A stretch of 64,000 nt of DNA from assembly GCF_009765355.1 (NCBI RefSeq), contig NZ_VTHK01000023.1:62001-126000 (forward strand), given 5' to 3'. The translations under genes and the position numbers were made by a program. The stretch comes from Amycolatopsis anabasis. GTDB taxonomy: Bacteria > Actinomycetota > Actinomycetes > Mycobacteriales > Pseudonocardiaceae. Of this stretch, positions 35,149-43,233 are shown piece after piece; the first letter of the stretch is position 1, and each line of letters opens with the position of its first letter. A model generated the notes under the pieces. It searched no databases, was not told the DNA's origin, and saw only the letters and a program-made list of their open reading frames with translations.

Positions 35149-36905
35149 GCTTCCTTGCCCAGCCAATGGCGTTCCTTGGTCGCCGCCCGCGCGATCTTGC
35201 CGCTGGACGTGCGCAGCACGCTGCCTGGTGGAACCAGCTTGAACCCGCGCAGTTTGACGTCGTGCGCCGCGGCGACCGCACGCTTCACGGCCTTGGCGAT
35301 CTCGGCTTCGTCGAGTTCCTCCGCGCCGGCCTTCCGGCTGAACTCGGCGACCACGGCCGCGCCCTCGCCCCCGTCCGGGGTCTCCACGGCGAACGCGGCG
35401 ACGTGGTCCTTGCGGATCGCCGGATGCGCGTTCTGCACGGTGACCTCGAGGTCCTGCGGGTAGTGGTTCTTCCCGTCGATGATGATCAGATCCTTGATCC
35501 GGCCGGTGATGTAGAGCAGGCCGTCGTGGATCAGGCCGAGATCGCCGGTGCGCAGCCAGGTCTGCGCCGGGGTGCCCTCGGGCGGGTCCACGATGCGCCC
35601 GCCGAAGGTCTCGTCGCTGCGTTCGGGTTGCTGCCAGTAGCCGTCCGCCACATTCGGCCCGTGCACCCAGATCTCGCCGACCTCGCCGTCGGCGCGCACG
35701 GTCCGCTCGGCCGGGTGCACGATCCGCACGAGCTGGGCCTGCGGGGTCCCGGCGGCGACCAGCTCCAGCGATCCCTCCGCACCGGGTTCGGTCACCACAC
35801 CGCGGTCGGCCGCCAGGGCGGCGCGGTCGAAGCTGGTGATCGTCGGGCCTTCCTCGCTGGTGTTCGTCACGAACACGGTCGCCTCGGCGAGGCCGTAGGA
35901 GGGCCGGTGCGCCGCGGCCGGGAAGCCGTGCGGGCCGAACGCCTCCTGGAAGGCCGCGATCGTGGTGGCGCGGACCGGCTCGCTGCCGTTGACGACCGCC
36001 TTGACCCCGGACAGGTCCAGTTCCGCCCGATCCGCTTCCTTCACCTTGTGCAGGGCGTATTCGAAAGCGAAATTCGGCGCCGCGGCGAACGTATTCGGAA
36101 AACCGCCCAGCTGCTTCAGCCACCGCAGCGGGCGCATGATGAAGCTGAATGGGGTCGCGAACACCGATCGCGCACCGGAATACACCGGCAGGGCCAGCAA
36201 TTGAATGAGTCCCATATCGTGGAAGAACGGAATCCACCCGGTGCAGGTCCAGGTGTCGTTCACGCCGAATGCGGCGCACGCCTGCCAGGTGTTCGTGACC
36301 ACCGCGCGGTGCGTGATCACCGCGCCCGCGGGGGTGCGGGTGGACCCGGAGGTGTACTGCAGGTAGGCGGGCTCGTCGAGGCCGGGCCGGGGCGCCTGGT
36401 ACCCCGCGCCGGTCGCGTCGTCGATCTCGTCCACCGCGAGGATCTGCTTGGGCATCGGGAGCGGGTTGTTCTCGGCCAGCTCGCGTACGGTGTCCAGCGC
36501 GCCCGCCGAGGTCAGCCAGACCTCCGGCGCGCAGTCTTCCAGGGCGTTGACCAGGCGTCCGCCGTGCTGGCTGACCTCGGGCGCGAACAGCGGGACCGCG
36601 ATGGTCCCGGCGTGCAGGGCGCCGAGGAAGGCGACGACGTAGGTCAGGTCCTGCGGCGCGAGGATCGCGACGCGCTGCCCGTGGGTGGTGATCCGGCTCA
36701 GCTCGGCGGCGGTGGCGCGCACCTTGGTGGCGAGCTCGGCCCAGGTGATCGTGTGCTCGGTGCCGTCACGGTCCGTCGCGTAGTCGAGGAACGTGAATGC
36801 CGGTTCCGCCGAGTCCGCCCGGTCGAACAGAAAAGTGGTGAGCGGGCGCTGGGGTGGCACGGGGCCGTCCGTCGGCTCGGGGGACCGGCGCTCAGCCAAC
36901 GACAT
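35145..36905 (-). CDS. fatty acyl-AMP ligase (FAAL, FadD32-like)
   Basis: 586 residues from ATG 36905 (GGTGA six bases upstream; an ATG at 36911 adds two residues). ANL-family motifs are YTSGSTRTPAGAV, GWIPFFHDMGL, PSYGLAEATVFV, TGDLGLIHDGLLYITGR and the terminal Lys in SSGKIARA. The FAAL-type KDLIIIDGKNHYPQDLE is present, with the insertion typical of acyl-AMP ligases. It should activate a fatty acid as acyl-AMP and load it on the N-terminal ACP of the overlapping PKS, as FadD32 does for Pks13. It heads the operon. Chain length is unknown. Confidence 0.93.
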   Translation of the reverse strand: MSLAERRSPEPTDGPVPPQRPLTTFLFDRADSAEPAFTFLDYATDRDGTEHTITWAELATKVRATAAELSRITTHGQRVAILAPQDLTYVVAFLGALHAGTIAVPLFAPEVSQHGGRLVNALEDCAPEVWLTSAGALDTVRELAENNPLPMPKQILAVDEIDDATGAGYQAPRPGLDEPAYLQYTSGSTRTPAGAVITHRAVVTNTWQACAAFGVNDTWTCTGWIPFFHDMGLIQLLALPVYSGARSVFATPFSFIMRPLRWLKQLGGFPNTFAAAPNFAFEYALHKVKEADRAELDLSGVKAVVNGSEPVRATTIAAFQEAFGPHGFPAAAHRPSYGLAEATVFVTNTSEEGPTITSFDRAALAADRGVVTEPGAEGSLELVAAGTPQAQLVRIVHPAERTVRADGEVGEIWVHGPNVADGYWQQPERSDETFGGRIVDPPEGTPAQTWLRTGDLGLIHDGLLYITGRIKDLIIIDGKNHYPQDLEVTVQNAHPAIRKDHVAAFAVETPDGGEGAAVVAEFSRKAGAEELDEAEIAKAVKRAVAAAHDVKLRGFKLVPPGSVLRTSSGKIARAATKERHWLGKEA

Positions 36906-36929
36906 ATGCATTCACCCACACATTGATAG

Positions 36930-36941
36930 TCGGACGTCCGA
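36930..36941. promoter_or_regulatory. 12-bp perfect palindrome TCGGACGTCCGA, candidate operator
   Basis: It lies 24 bases upstream of the FAAL start, where it would overlap the promoter or transcription start of the FAAL-PKS-esterase operon. The symmetry suits a dimeric regulator. No adjacent regulator gene is present. Confidence 0.4.
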
Positions 36942-37323
36942 GAAGTTGCTCACCATACGCCAGGGAATGACCTGCCTCGCGCTGCCGGAATGTGCTCGGT
37001 TCCGTCGCGGAATCACTGGTTGATTCGACAACGACCACGCCTTCGTGGGGACACCGTGGACGGACTGGAATCACGCTTTCGGCTGATAAGCGGGCTTTAC
37101 CGTAGCTACACCCGCAACTGCGCGCAAGGCGGGGTAGGGGTTTATCACCAACCGGGTGGTGATCTTTTCGGTAGGCAGGTAACTCTGTGCAACCAAGACT
37201 GGGGGACATGAATGCTTTTCGTATCGAGTGGGTGAGTATCCCGGGGTGCCGGCGAGTGGCCGACCACCACCCGTCATGCTTGGCCGGATGGAACGCGTAG
37301 ACGTCACAGACGGAGCAAGCCGG
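36942..37323. promoter_or_regulatory. divergent promoter region, FAAL operon / MFS exporter
   Basis: About 380 bases without a supported gene between the divergent FAAL and DHA2 exporter genes. It contains a 7-bp inverted repeat ATCACCA-N6-TGGTGAT (37144-37163), a small hairpin CCACG-N4-CGTGG near 37034, and AT-richer tracts. The layout suggests joint control of lipid synthesis and export. Confidence 0.45.
37144..37163. promoter_or_regulatory. inverted repeat ATCACCA-N6-TGGTGAT, candidate operator
   Basis: Perfect 7-bp arms lie 161-180 bases before the exporter start and about 240 bases from the FAAL start. The size is typical of TetR or MarR sites. It is followed by CTTTTC, so a weak terminator is an alternative. 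Confidence 0.4.
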
Positions 37324-38760
37324 GTGACGACGAGCCGCGGATCCGAGCGGCAGTCGACTGGCCGGGGCGGGCGCCCCGGCAGGCCGTGGCTGACGCTGGT
37401 CGCGACCGTCCTCGGCGGTGCGATGGTCGGGCTTGACGGCACCGCGACGACCATAGCCGCCCCGTACATCTCGCAATCGGTCGGTGCGACGCTCGGCGAA
37501 CTGGAGCTGATCGCCAACGGGTACCTGGTGGCGCTCGCGGTCTGCCTGCTGCCCGCCGGCCGGCTCGCCGACCGGATCGGCCGCCGCCGCACGTTCGTGA
37601 TCGGCGTGGCCGCTTTCGGGCTGGCCTCCCTGGGCATCGCGCTGTCCGGCACGGTGTGGGCGCTGGTGGTGTTCCGGATCGCGCAGGGCATGGCCGGCGC
37701 GCTGCTGCAACCGGCCGCGCTGGCCGTGCTGCGCAGCGCCTTCCCGGCGGACAAGCTCGGGCTCCCGCTGGGCGTCTGGGGCGGGGCGAACGCCCTGGCC
37801 ATCGGCCTGGGGCCGGTCATCGGCGGGGTCATCGTGCAGGGGCTCGGCTGGCCCGCGGTGTTCGCGCTCAACCTGCCGGTCGCGGTCATCACGGTCGCGC
37901 TGGCGTACTTCGCCGTGGTCGAGTCGAAGGGACCGCGCGAGGGGACGCCCGGTGCGCTGCGGTCACTGCTCGCGCGGCGGTCGGTCACGCTCGGTTCGGC
38001 CATGGTCGGGGTCAGCTCGTTCGGGGTGTTCGCCCTGCTGTTCCTGCTCACGCTCTACTTGCAGAACGTGCGCGGGCTGTCCCCGATCGCCGCCGGGGCG
38101 TGGATGCTGCCGCCGACCTGCGTCGTGCTGCTGTCCGCGCCGATCGGCGGGCTGCTCGCGCAGCGGTTCGGGCCGCGCTGGCCGGTGTTCGGCGGCCTGG
38201 TGATGATCTCCGCCGGGCTGACCAGCCTCACCCTGCTCGACATCGGCTCCGGGTTCACCGAACTGCTGTACCCGGGAGCGCTCGTCGGCTTCGGCACCGG
38301 GCTGTGCGTGATCGCGGCGACCGAGGCGATCATGGGCGCGACGCCCGAGGAGTCCACCGGGAGCGCTTCGGCGATCCAGCAGGTCGCCTCGCAGGTCGGC
38401 GGGGTGCTGGGCATCGTCGTGGTGGGTGCGGTGATGTCCTGGCAGGTGTCGTCGAACCTGCCCGCGCAGATCGCACAGGCCGGGTTGCCGGGCCCCGCGG
38501 GCGACGCCGTGGCAGGCGGCACCGGCGCGATCGCGCAGGGCGCCATGCCGCCCGGGTTCGACGCGGCCGCGGTCGGCGAGGCGCTGTCCGGGGCGGTGCG
38601 GGTGATCAGCCGGTTGACCTTCGTCGACGGGATGGGCGTGGCCCTGCTGATCGCCGCGTGCGTGAGCCTGCTCGGCGCCTGCTGCGCCCTCTGGCTACCC
38701 AACGTGATCTCGAAGCCCAGCACCCCGGAATCGGACACCGCCACCACCGCGGCGCATTAG
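37324..38760 (+). CDS. MFS transporter, DHA2 family (14 helices)
   Basis: About 478 residues with 14 predicted helices. Motif A is GRLADRIGRRRTF, and QGMAGALLQPAALAVL and the antiporter segment GLGPVIGGVIV follow, as in EmrB/QacA drug:proton antiporters. I prefer GTG 37324 because GGAG lies 8 bases upstream; ATG 37276 or 37288 would lengthen the N-terminus by 16 or 12 residues without a ribosome site. It is divergent from the FAAL-PKS operon and convergent with mmpL, and may export the product or a precursor. Confidence 0.88.
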   Translation: MTTSRGSERQSTGRGGRPGRPWLTLVATVLGGAMVGLDGTATTIAAPYISQSVGATLGELELIANGYLVALAVCLLPAGRLADRIGRRRTFVIGVAAFGLASLGIALSGTVWALVVFRIAQGMAGALLQPAALAVLRSAFPADKLGLPLGVWGGANALAIGLGPVIGGVIVQGLGWPAVFALNLPVAVITVALAYFAVVESKGPREGTPGALRSLLARRSVTLGSAMVGVSSFGVFALLFLLTLYLQNVRGLSPIAAGAWMLPPTCVVLLSAPIGGLLAQRFGPRWPVFGGLVMISAGLTSLTLLDIGSGFTELLYPGALVGFGTGLCVIAATEAIMGATPEESTGSASAIQQVASQVGGVLGIVVVGAVMSWQVSSNLPAQIAQAGLPGPAGDAVAGGTGAIAQGAMPPGFDAAAVGEALSGAVRVISRLTFVDGMGVALLIAACVSLLGACCALWLPNVISKPSTPESDTATTAAH

Positions 38761-38839
38761 GAAAACCTAGTTCGTAAGAGAGGGCAATTCGTCGCCGAAC
38801 GACGGGGTGCTTGCACGCGAAAGGGAGCCGAGTCGTCGG

Positions 38840-38887
38840 GGTCGTGAGTGTTCGGGCCGGTTCTAACCGGCTTGGCCACTCACGCCC
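38840..38887. repeat. imperfect palindrome of the GTCGTGAGTGTTC family (copy A), terminator
   Basis: Left arm 38840-38862 begins GGTCGTGAGTGTTCGGGCC; right arm 38865-38887 pairs imperfectly. It lies between convergent genes and includes the mmpL stop codon in the right arm. Related elements occur at 47320, 47581-47628 and 48745-48790. It probably acts as a bidirectional terminator. Confidence 0.65.
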
Positions 38888-41015
38888 CGGTGTCTCGCTT
38901 GCGGGACAGGCGGCCGGGCCACCAGATGAACTTGCCGATGTCCACCACGAGTGCGGGCACCAGCAGCGAGCGCACGATGAACGTGTCGAGCAGGACGCCG
39001 AACGCGACCAGGAAGGCGATCTGCGCGAGGAACAACACCGGAATCACCGAAAGCGCGGCGAATGTCGACGCGAGCACCACCCCGGCCGAGGTGATCACCC
39101 CGCCGGTGACCTTGAGCGCGTCCAGCGTGCCGCGTTCGGTGCCGAGCAGGCTCGCCTCCTCGCGGGCCCGGGTCATCAGGAAGATGTTGTAGTCGATCCC
39201 CAGGGCGACCAGGAACACGAAGGCGTACAACGGGATCGCCGGATCCGCGCCGGGGAAGTCGAACACGTCGTTGAACAGCAGCGCGCCGACGCCGACGGTC
39301 GCGCCGAAGGACAGCACGACCGTCGCGATCAGCAGCAGCGGCGCGACCAGCGCGCGCAGCAGCAGCGCCAGGATCGCGAAGATCATCACCAGCACGATCG
39401 GGATGATCAGGTCCCGGTCGTGCGTGGCGGCCACCAGCATGTCCGACTGCTGCGCGGTCTGCCCGCCCACCTTGGCCTGCGCGCCGGGAATCGCGTGCAG
39501 GGTGTTCCGCAGTTTGTCCACAACGGACACCGCCGCCGGTGAATCCGCCGCGTCGCGCAGGGTCGCGCTGATCTCGACCATGCCGTCGACGATCTTCGGC
39601 CCGGCCGCCGGGTTCCCGGGGTCGGCCGGGGTGGGGAGCGGATCGAGGACGCCGTCGGTGGCCTTGACCGCGGCGAGCACCTGGGGCGCCGATTCGCTCT
39701 TCGCGGTGATGATCACCGGGCTGCCGGTACCGCCGGGGAAGTGCGCGGTGAGCACGTTCTGCCCGGTCACCGCCTCGACCTCGTTGAGGAACAGCGCCTG
39801 CTGCGAGGTCCCGCTCGCCTTCAAGGACGGCACGAAGGCCACCCCGACCAGCAGCACCAGCGAGGTCAGCAGCCAGGTCCAGCGCGGCCGCTTGCGCACC
39901 AGCCGCGCGATGTGGTCGAAGATCCCGTGCGTGACCTTGCGGTGCTTGCGCGGCACCGGTTCCGCGGGCCAGAACGCCGCCCGCCCCACCAGCACCAGCG
40001 CCGACGGCAGGAAGATCAACGACGACAGCAGCGCCCCGGCGATGCCGATCGAGGCGACCGGGCCGAGGCTGCGGTTCGAGGTCAGTTCGCTGAACAGCAT
40101 GCACAGCATGCCCAGGATCACCGTGCCGCCGGACGCCCCGATCGGCTCCAGCGACGCGCGCAGCGCGACCCGCATCGCCTGCCAGGTGCTCTTGGTGCGC
40201 ATCAACTCCTCGCGGTACCGCGCGACCAGGAGCAGCGCGTAGTCGGTCGCCGCGCCGAACACCAGGATCAGCAGGATGCCCTGGGTCTGCCCGTTCAGGG
40301 TGAGCAGGCCGTCCCGGGCCAGGAAGTAGATGACCGCCGACGCCGAGCACAGCGCGAGCCCGGCCGAGATCAGCACGATCAGCGGCAGCAGCGGGCTGCG
40401 GTAGACCATGATCAGGATCAGCGCGACCACCGCGGTGGTGACCAGCAGCAGCATCCCGTCGATGCCGCCGAACACCTCGGCGAAGTCCGCGTTGTACCCG
40501 CCGGGCCCGGTGACCAGCGCGCTCAGGCCGTCCGGCAGCCCGGCCTTGGCCAGCACCCGGATCTCCTTGACCGCTTCGCCCGCTTTGAACGGATCCACTC
40601 CGGACACCGGCATGATCACCTGGGCCGCCTTGCGGTCGTCCGAGGGGATCGGCGGCGTGATCTGGCCGTCCAGCCCGGGTGCCTTCGCCAGTTCGGCGGC
40701 CTTCGCGGTGATCGCCGCGGTGTCGGCGGGAGTGAGCCCGGACGGGCGTTCGAAGACCACCACGGTCGGCATCAGGCGGTTCTGCGCGAACCGTTCCTGC
40801 AGTTCCTGCACCGCGGTCGATTCCGCGCTCGCGGGCAGGAACGAACCGGGATCGTTCTTCGAGACTTCGCTCAGCTTGCCGAGAAAGGGGTTGGTCACCC
40901 CGCCGACGATCAGCCAGAGCAGCACCAGCAACGCGGGCAGCACCCAGCGACGGGCCTTGCGGCGTGGTTCGCCGAGTTCAAGGGTGCCCGTGAAATTCCC
41001 GGTCTGGTGCGCCAT
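38880..41015 (-). CDS. MmpL-family RND transporter
   Basis: A 711-residue protein with the MMPL plan: one N-terminal helix, a large periplasmic loop, five helices, a second loop and six helices. Signature segments are FGAATDYALLLVARYREEL in the first half and LGIDYNIFLMTRAREE in the second, holding the Asp-Tyr pairs of the proton relay. Such proteins export lipids and polyketides (mycobacterial MmpL) or act as small actinobacterial efflux pumps. It is convergent with the DHA2 exporter and 39 bases downstream of the thiolase-like gene. A role in exporting the neighbouring PKS lipid is plausible but unproven. Confidence 0.9.
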   Translation of the reverse strand: MAHQTGNFTGTLELGEPRRKARRWVLPALLVLLWLIVGGVTNPFLGKLSEVSKNDPGSFLPASAESTAVQELQERFAQNRLMPTVVVFERPSGLTPADTAAITAKAAELAKAPGLDGQITPPIPSDDRKAAQVIMPVSGVDPFKAGEAVKEIRVLAKAGLPDGLSALVTGPGGYNADFAEVFGGIDGMLLLVTTAVVALILIMVYRSPLLPLIVLISAGLALCSASAVIYFLARDGLLTLNGQTQGILLILVFGAATDYALLLVARYREELMRTKSTWQAMRVALRASLEPIGASGGTVILGMLCMLFSELTSNRSLGPVASIGIAGALLSSLIFLPSALVLVGRAAFWPAEPVPRKHRKVTHGIFDHIARLVRKRPRWTWLLTSLVLLVGVAFVPSLKASGTSQQALFLNEVEAVTGQNVLTAHFPGGTGSPVIITAKSESAPQVLAAVKATDGVLDPLPTPADPGNPAAGPKIVDGMVEISATLRDAADSPAAVSVVDKLRNTLHAIPGAQAKVGGQTAQQSDMLVAATHDRDLIIPIVLVMIFAILALLLRALVAPLLLIATVVLSFGATVGVGALLFNDVFDFPGADPAIPLYAFVFLVALGIDYNIFLMTRAREEASLLGTERGTLDALKVTGGVITSAGVVLASTFAALSVIPVLFLAQIAFLVAFGVLLDTFIVRSLLVPALVVDIGKFIWWPGRLSRKRDTGA

Positions 41016-41054
41016 TCCCGCCCACGTCGATCGTCATCGTATGGGCAAACCTTC

Positions 41055-42521
41055 TCATATCGGGAAAGTGAACGTCCCGTTGCCGGTCAGCTGAATCTTC
41101 GCGCCCAGCGGGTCGGACTCGGTGAGTCCGGCGATCACGTCCGGGGCCTCGCTCGCCGCCACGGCGCGGGCGCCACCGGGCAGCCCGCACAGCACGATCC
41201 CCCGCTCGGGTTCCCCCGCGCGGTCGTAAACCACGGTGTAGGTCTCCACGGTGGCGTCGCCGGTCGCGCCGGTGGCTACGGTCCGCTTGGGCAGCGCGGC
41301 GACCTCGGCGGTGACGTCGTGGTGGGCGTACGCGGTCACCGGCGGGCGGCCGGAGAGCACCACGGCCCCGTGCTTGGTGAGGAACCAGCCGACCGCGGTG
41401 GCCAGGGCGTACTGGTCCGGTTCGGCGCGCAGCCGCCCGGTCAGCGCGGCGAGCGAATGCGTGACGTAGTTGCTCCCCGGGCCGCCGGCGAAGGTCAGCC
41501 CGCCGGTGACGGTCGCCGGACGCGCCGGATCGGCGAGGTCCACGCCGAGTTCGGCCGCGGCCACCTGCACCGCCGAGGGGAAGCACGAGTACAGGTCGAG
41601 CAGGCCGAGGTCGTCGATGCCGAGCCCGGCGTGCCCGAGCACCGCGCGCCCGAGGGCGGCGATCGCGGGGGAGCGGTGCAGCTCCGGGCGTTCCGAGACG
41701 AACCAGTGGTCCTGCGCCGAACCGCTGGCGTGCACGAAGACCCAGTTGTCCCGCGGGATCCCAGCCGCCTGCGCGGTTTCCGCCGAGCAGAGCACCAGCG
41801 CCGCGCCCTGGTCGACGAAGATGTTGGCGGTCATCAGCTTGCGGTAGGGCAGCGCCGCCATCCGGTTGCGGTCGCCGACCGCCGCGATCTCGGCCGCGCC
41901 CGGCGGATCGGCGACCCAGGCGTGCGGATTGGTCCGGGCCACCTCCGCGAACCGGCCCCAGATCCGGGCGATCCGGTCCACGTGCGACGGCAGGTCCCGC
42001 CCGGCGTCGGCCCGGAGGGCGTTCTCGAAGAGCGGGTAGAAAGCCAGCGGCAGCAACAGGTTCGCCTGAGCTTCGGCCGCGTGGGTCGCGTCCCGGTCGC
42101 TGCCGAGCTTCCGGGTCGGCGCGGTGCCCTCGGGCTGGTGCGGGCCACCGGCGTGGTGCCCGGAACGCATCGATTTGACCGCTTCGGCGCCGGTGATCAG
42201 CACCGCGTCCAGCGCGCCCCGCTGGATCCGGGCCGCCGAATCGGCCAGCAGGTCCACCGGGCTGGTGCCGCTGGTGTGGGTGTAGACGGTTTCGGCGGGC
42301 GTGAGGCCGAGGTCGGCGGCGAGGATGCTGCCGGGGTCGGCGGTGCCCCAGGAGAAGCTGTCCACCACGCCGACGCAGCCGATCCGGTGCGCCAGGTCCG
42401 CCGAGCCGGTGTCGGCGAGGGCCGCTTCGGCGGCCTGGCGCATCAGCTCGCGCGGGGTCGTCCCGCCGGTGCGCACGGTGTGCTGACCAGCGCCGACGAG
42501 TACCGGAGTTCGCGGATCCAT
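41055..42521 (-). CDS. thiolase-superfamily protein (acetyl-CoA acetyltransferase-like)
   Basis: A 488-residue protein of the Rv1627c-like group, with an N-terminal thiolase fold (PRTPVLVGAGQHTVRT, THTSGTSPVDLLADSA, GALDAVLITGAEAVKS), the segment LLDLYSCFPSAVQVAAAELG and a C-terminal extension. The usual nucleophilic Cys is replaced in TSGTSPV and the C-terminal CxG is absent, so classical thiolysis is doubtful. It may be an aldolase-like or carrier protein. It has its own promoter (42528-42555) and mmpL follows 39 bases downstream. Confidence 0.8.
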   Translation of the reverse strand: MDPRTPVLVGAGQHTVRTGGTTPRELMRQAAEAALADTGSADLAHRIGCVGVVDSFSWGTADPGSILAADLGLTPAETVYTHTSGTSPVDLLADSAARIQRGALDAVLITGAEAVKSMRSGHHAGGPHQPEGTAPTRKLGSDRDATHAAEAQANLLLPLAFYPLFENALRADAGRDLPSHVDRIARIWGRFAEVARTNPHAWVADPPGAAEIAAVGDRNRMAALPYRKLMTANIFVDQGAALVLCSAETAQAAGIPRDNWVFVHASGSAQDHWFVSERPELHRSPAIAALGRAVLGHAGLGIDDLGLLDLYSCFPSAVQVAAAELGVDLADPARPATVTGGLTFAGGPGSNYVTHSLAALTGRLRAEPDQYALATAVGWFLTKHGAVVLSGRPPVTAYAHHDVTAEVAALPKRTVATGATGDATVETYTVVYDRAGEPERGIVLCGLPGGARAVAASEAPDVIAGLTESDPLGAKIQLTGNGTFTFPI

Positions 42522-42527
42522 CGGCCG

Positions 42528-42555
42528 ACCGTAGCAGTTGCTGGCGGAACGCCAA
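42528..42555 (-). promoter_or_regulatory. leaderless promoter of the thiolase-like gene
   Basis: On the minus strand, TTGGCG (42555-42550) and TACGGT (42533-42528) are 16 bases apart, and the ATG lies 6 bases beyond the -10. There is no ribosome site, so the transcript should be leaderless. Confidence 0.55.
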
Positions 42556-42573
42556 TAGATTGCTGTGCGGAAT

Positions 42574-43209
42574 TCAACTTTCCGCGCGGTCCTTGCCCTG
42601 TACCACCGGGAAGACCTCGCCGACCAGCGTCACCAGTGATTTGCTGAGCAGGGCGTGCACCTGTTGCCGGTTCAGCTCACCCCGCACCAGCCACTCCCGA
42701 CCGGCCGATTTGACCATCCCGCCGAACGCCCGGACCAGGGCGTTGAGTTCCTTGCCGTGCTCGCTGTCCCGGGACAGGCCCACGGCCTCGAGCACCAGGT
42801 CGGCGGATTCCTGATCGGCTTCCTCGACGATCCGGTCCACATCGGGATCGCGGCCGATGCCCTCGGGGGTGATCGCGGTGAGCCACATCTGCCCGCGGCT
42901 GGTGATCAGGTCGAGGAACCAGTGGATGGCGCTGTCGGCGCGTTCCTCCAGCGAGCCCGCGGGCAGGATCTCGACGCCGACGTGCGGCACGGTCAGCGCC
43001 CGGCGGACGACGGCGAGGTAGAGCTCGCGTTTGGTCCCGAAGTAGTGGTTGATCAGACCTCGCGCCACCCCGGCCTCGTTGGCGATGTCCGAAGTGGACA
43101 CCTCGGTGTAGGGGCGCTCACCGAAGAGCCGGGCGGCGCAGGCGAAGATCTGTTCCTTGCGCTCGTCCGGCTCCAGCCTTCGCCATTTCGGCGCGGGGTC
43201 GGTACTCAT
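42574..43209 (-). CDS. TetR family transcriptional regulator
   Basis: A 211-residue regulator. The N-terminal HTH covers residues about 15-62 (RKEQIFACAARLFGERPYTE, then NEAGVARGLINHYFGTKRELY). The C-terminal half is the ligand domain. It starts 24 bases after the davB-like stop and may be co-transcribed with the lysine operon; the thiolase-like gene follows in the same direction. Either could be its target. Ligand unknown. Confidence 0.88.
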   Translation of the reverse strand: MSTDPAPKWRRLEPDERKEQIFACAARLFGERPYTEVSTSDIANEAGVARGLINHYFGTKRELYLAVVRRALTVPHVGVEILPAGSLEERADSAIHWFLDLITSRGQMWLTAITPEGIGRDPDVDRIVEEADQESADLVLEAVGLSRDSEHGKELNALVRAFGGMVKSAGREWLVRGELNRQQVHALLSKSLVTLVGEVFPVVQGKDRAES

Positions 43210-43233
43210 GACGGATATCGTCGCACGGGTGAC

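Noticed and set aside
28627..35463. very long plus-strand open frame opposite the PKS
   Set aside because: A high-GC shadow of the minus-strand PKS: no domain content, no ribosome site, and Arg/Gly/Gln-rich composition typical of antisense frames.
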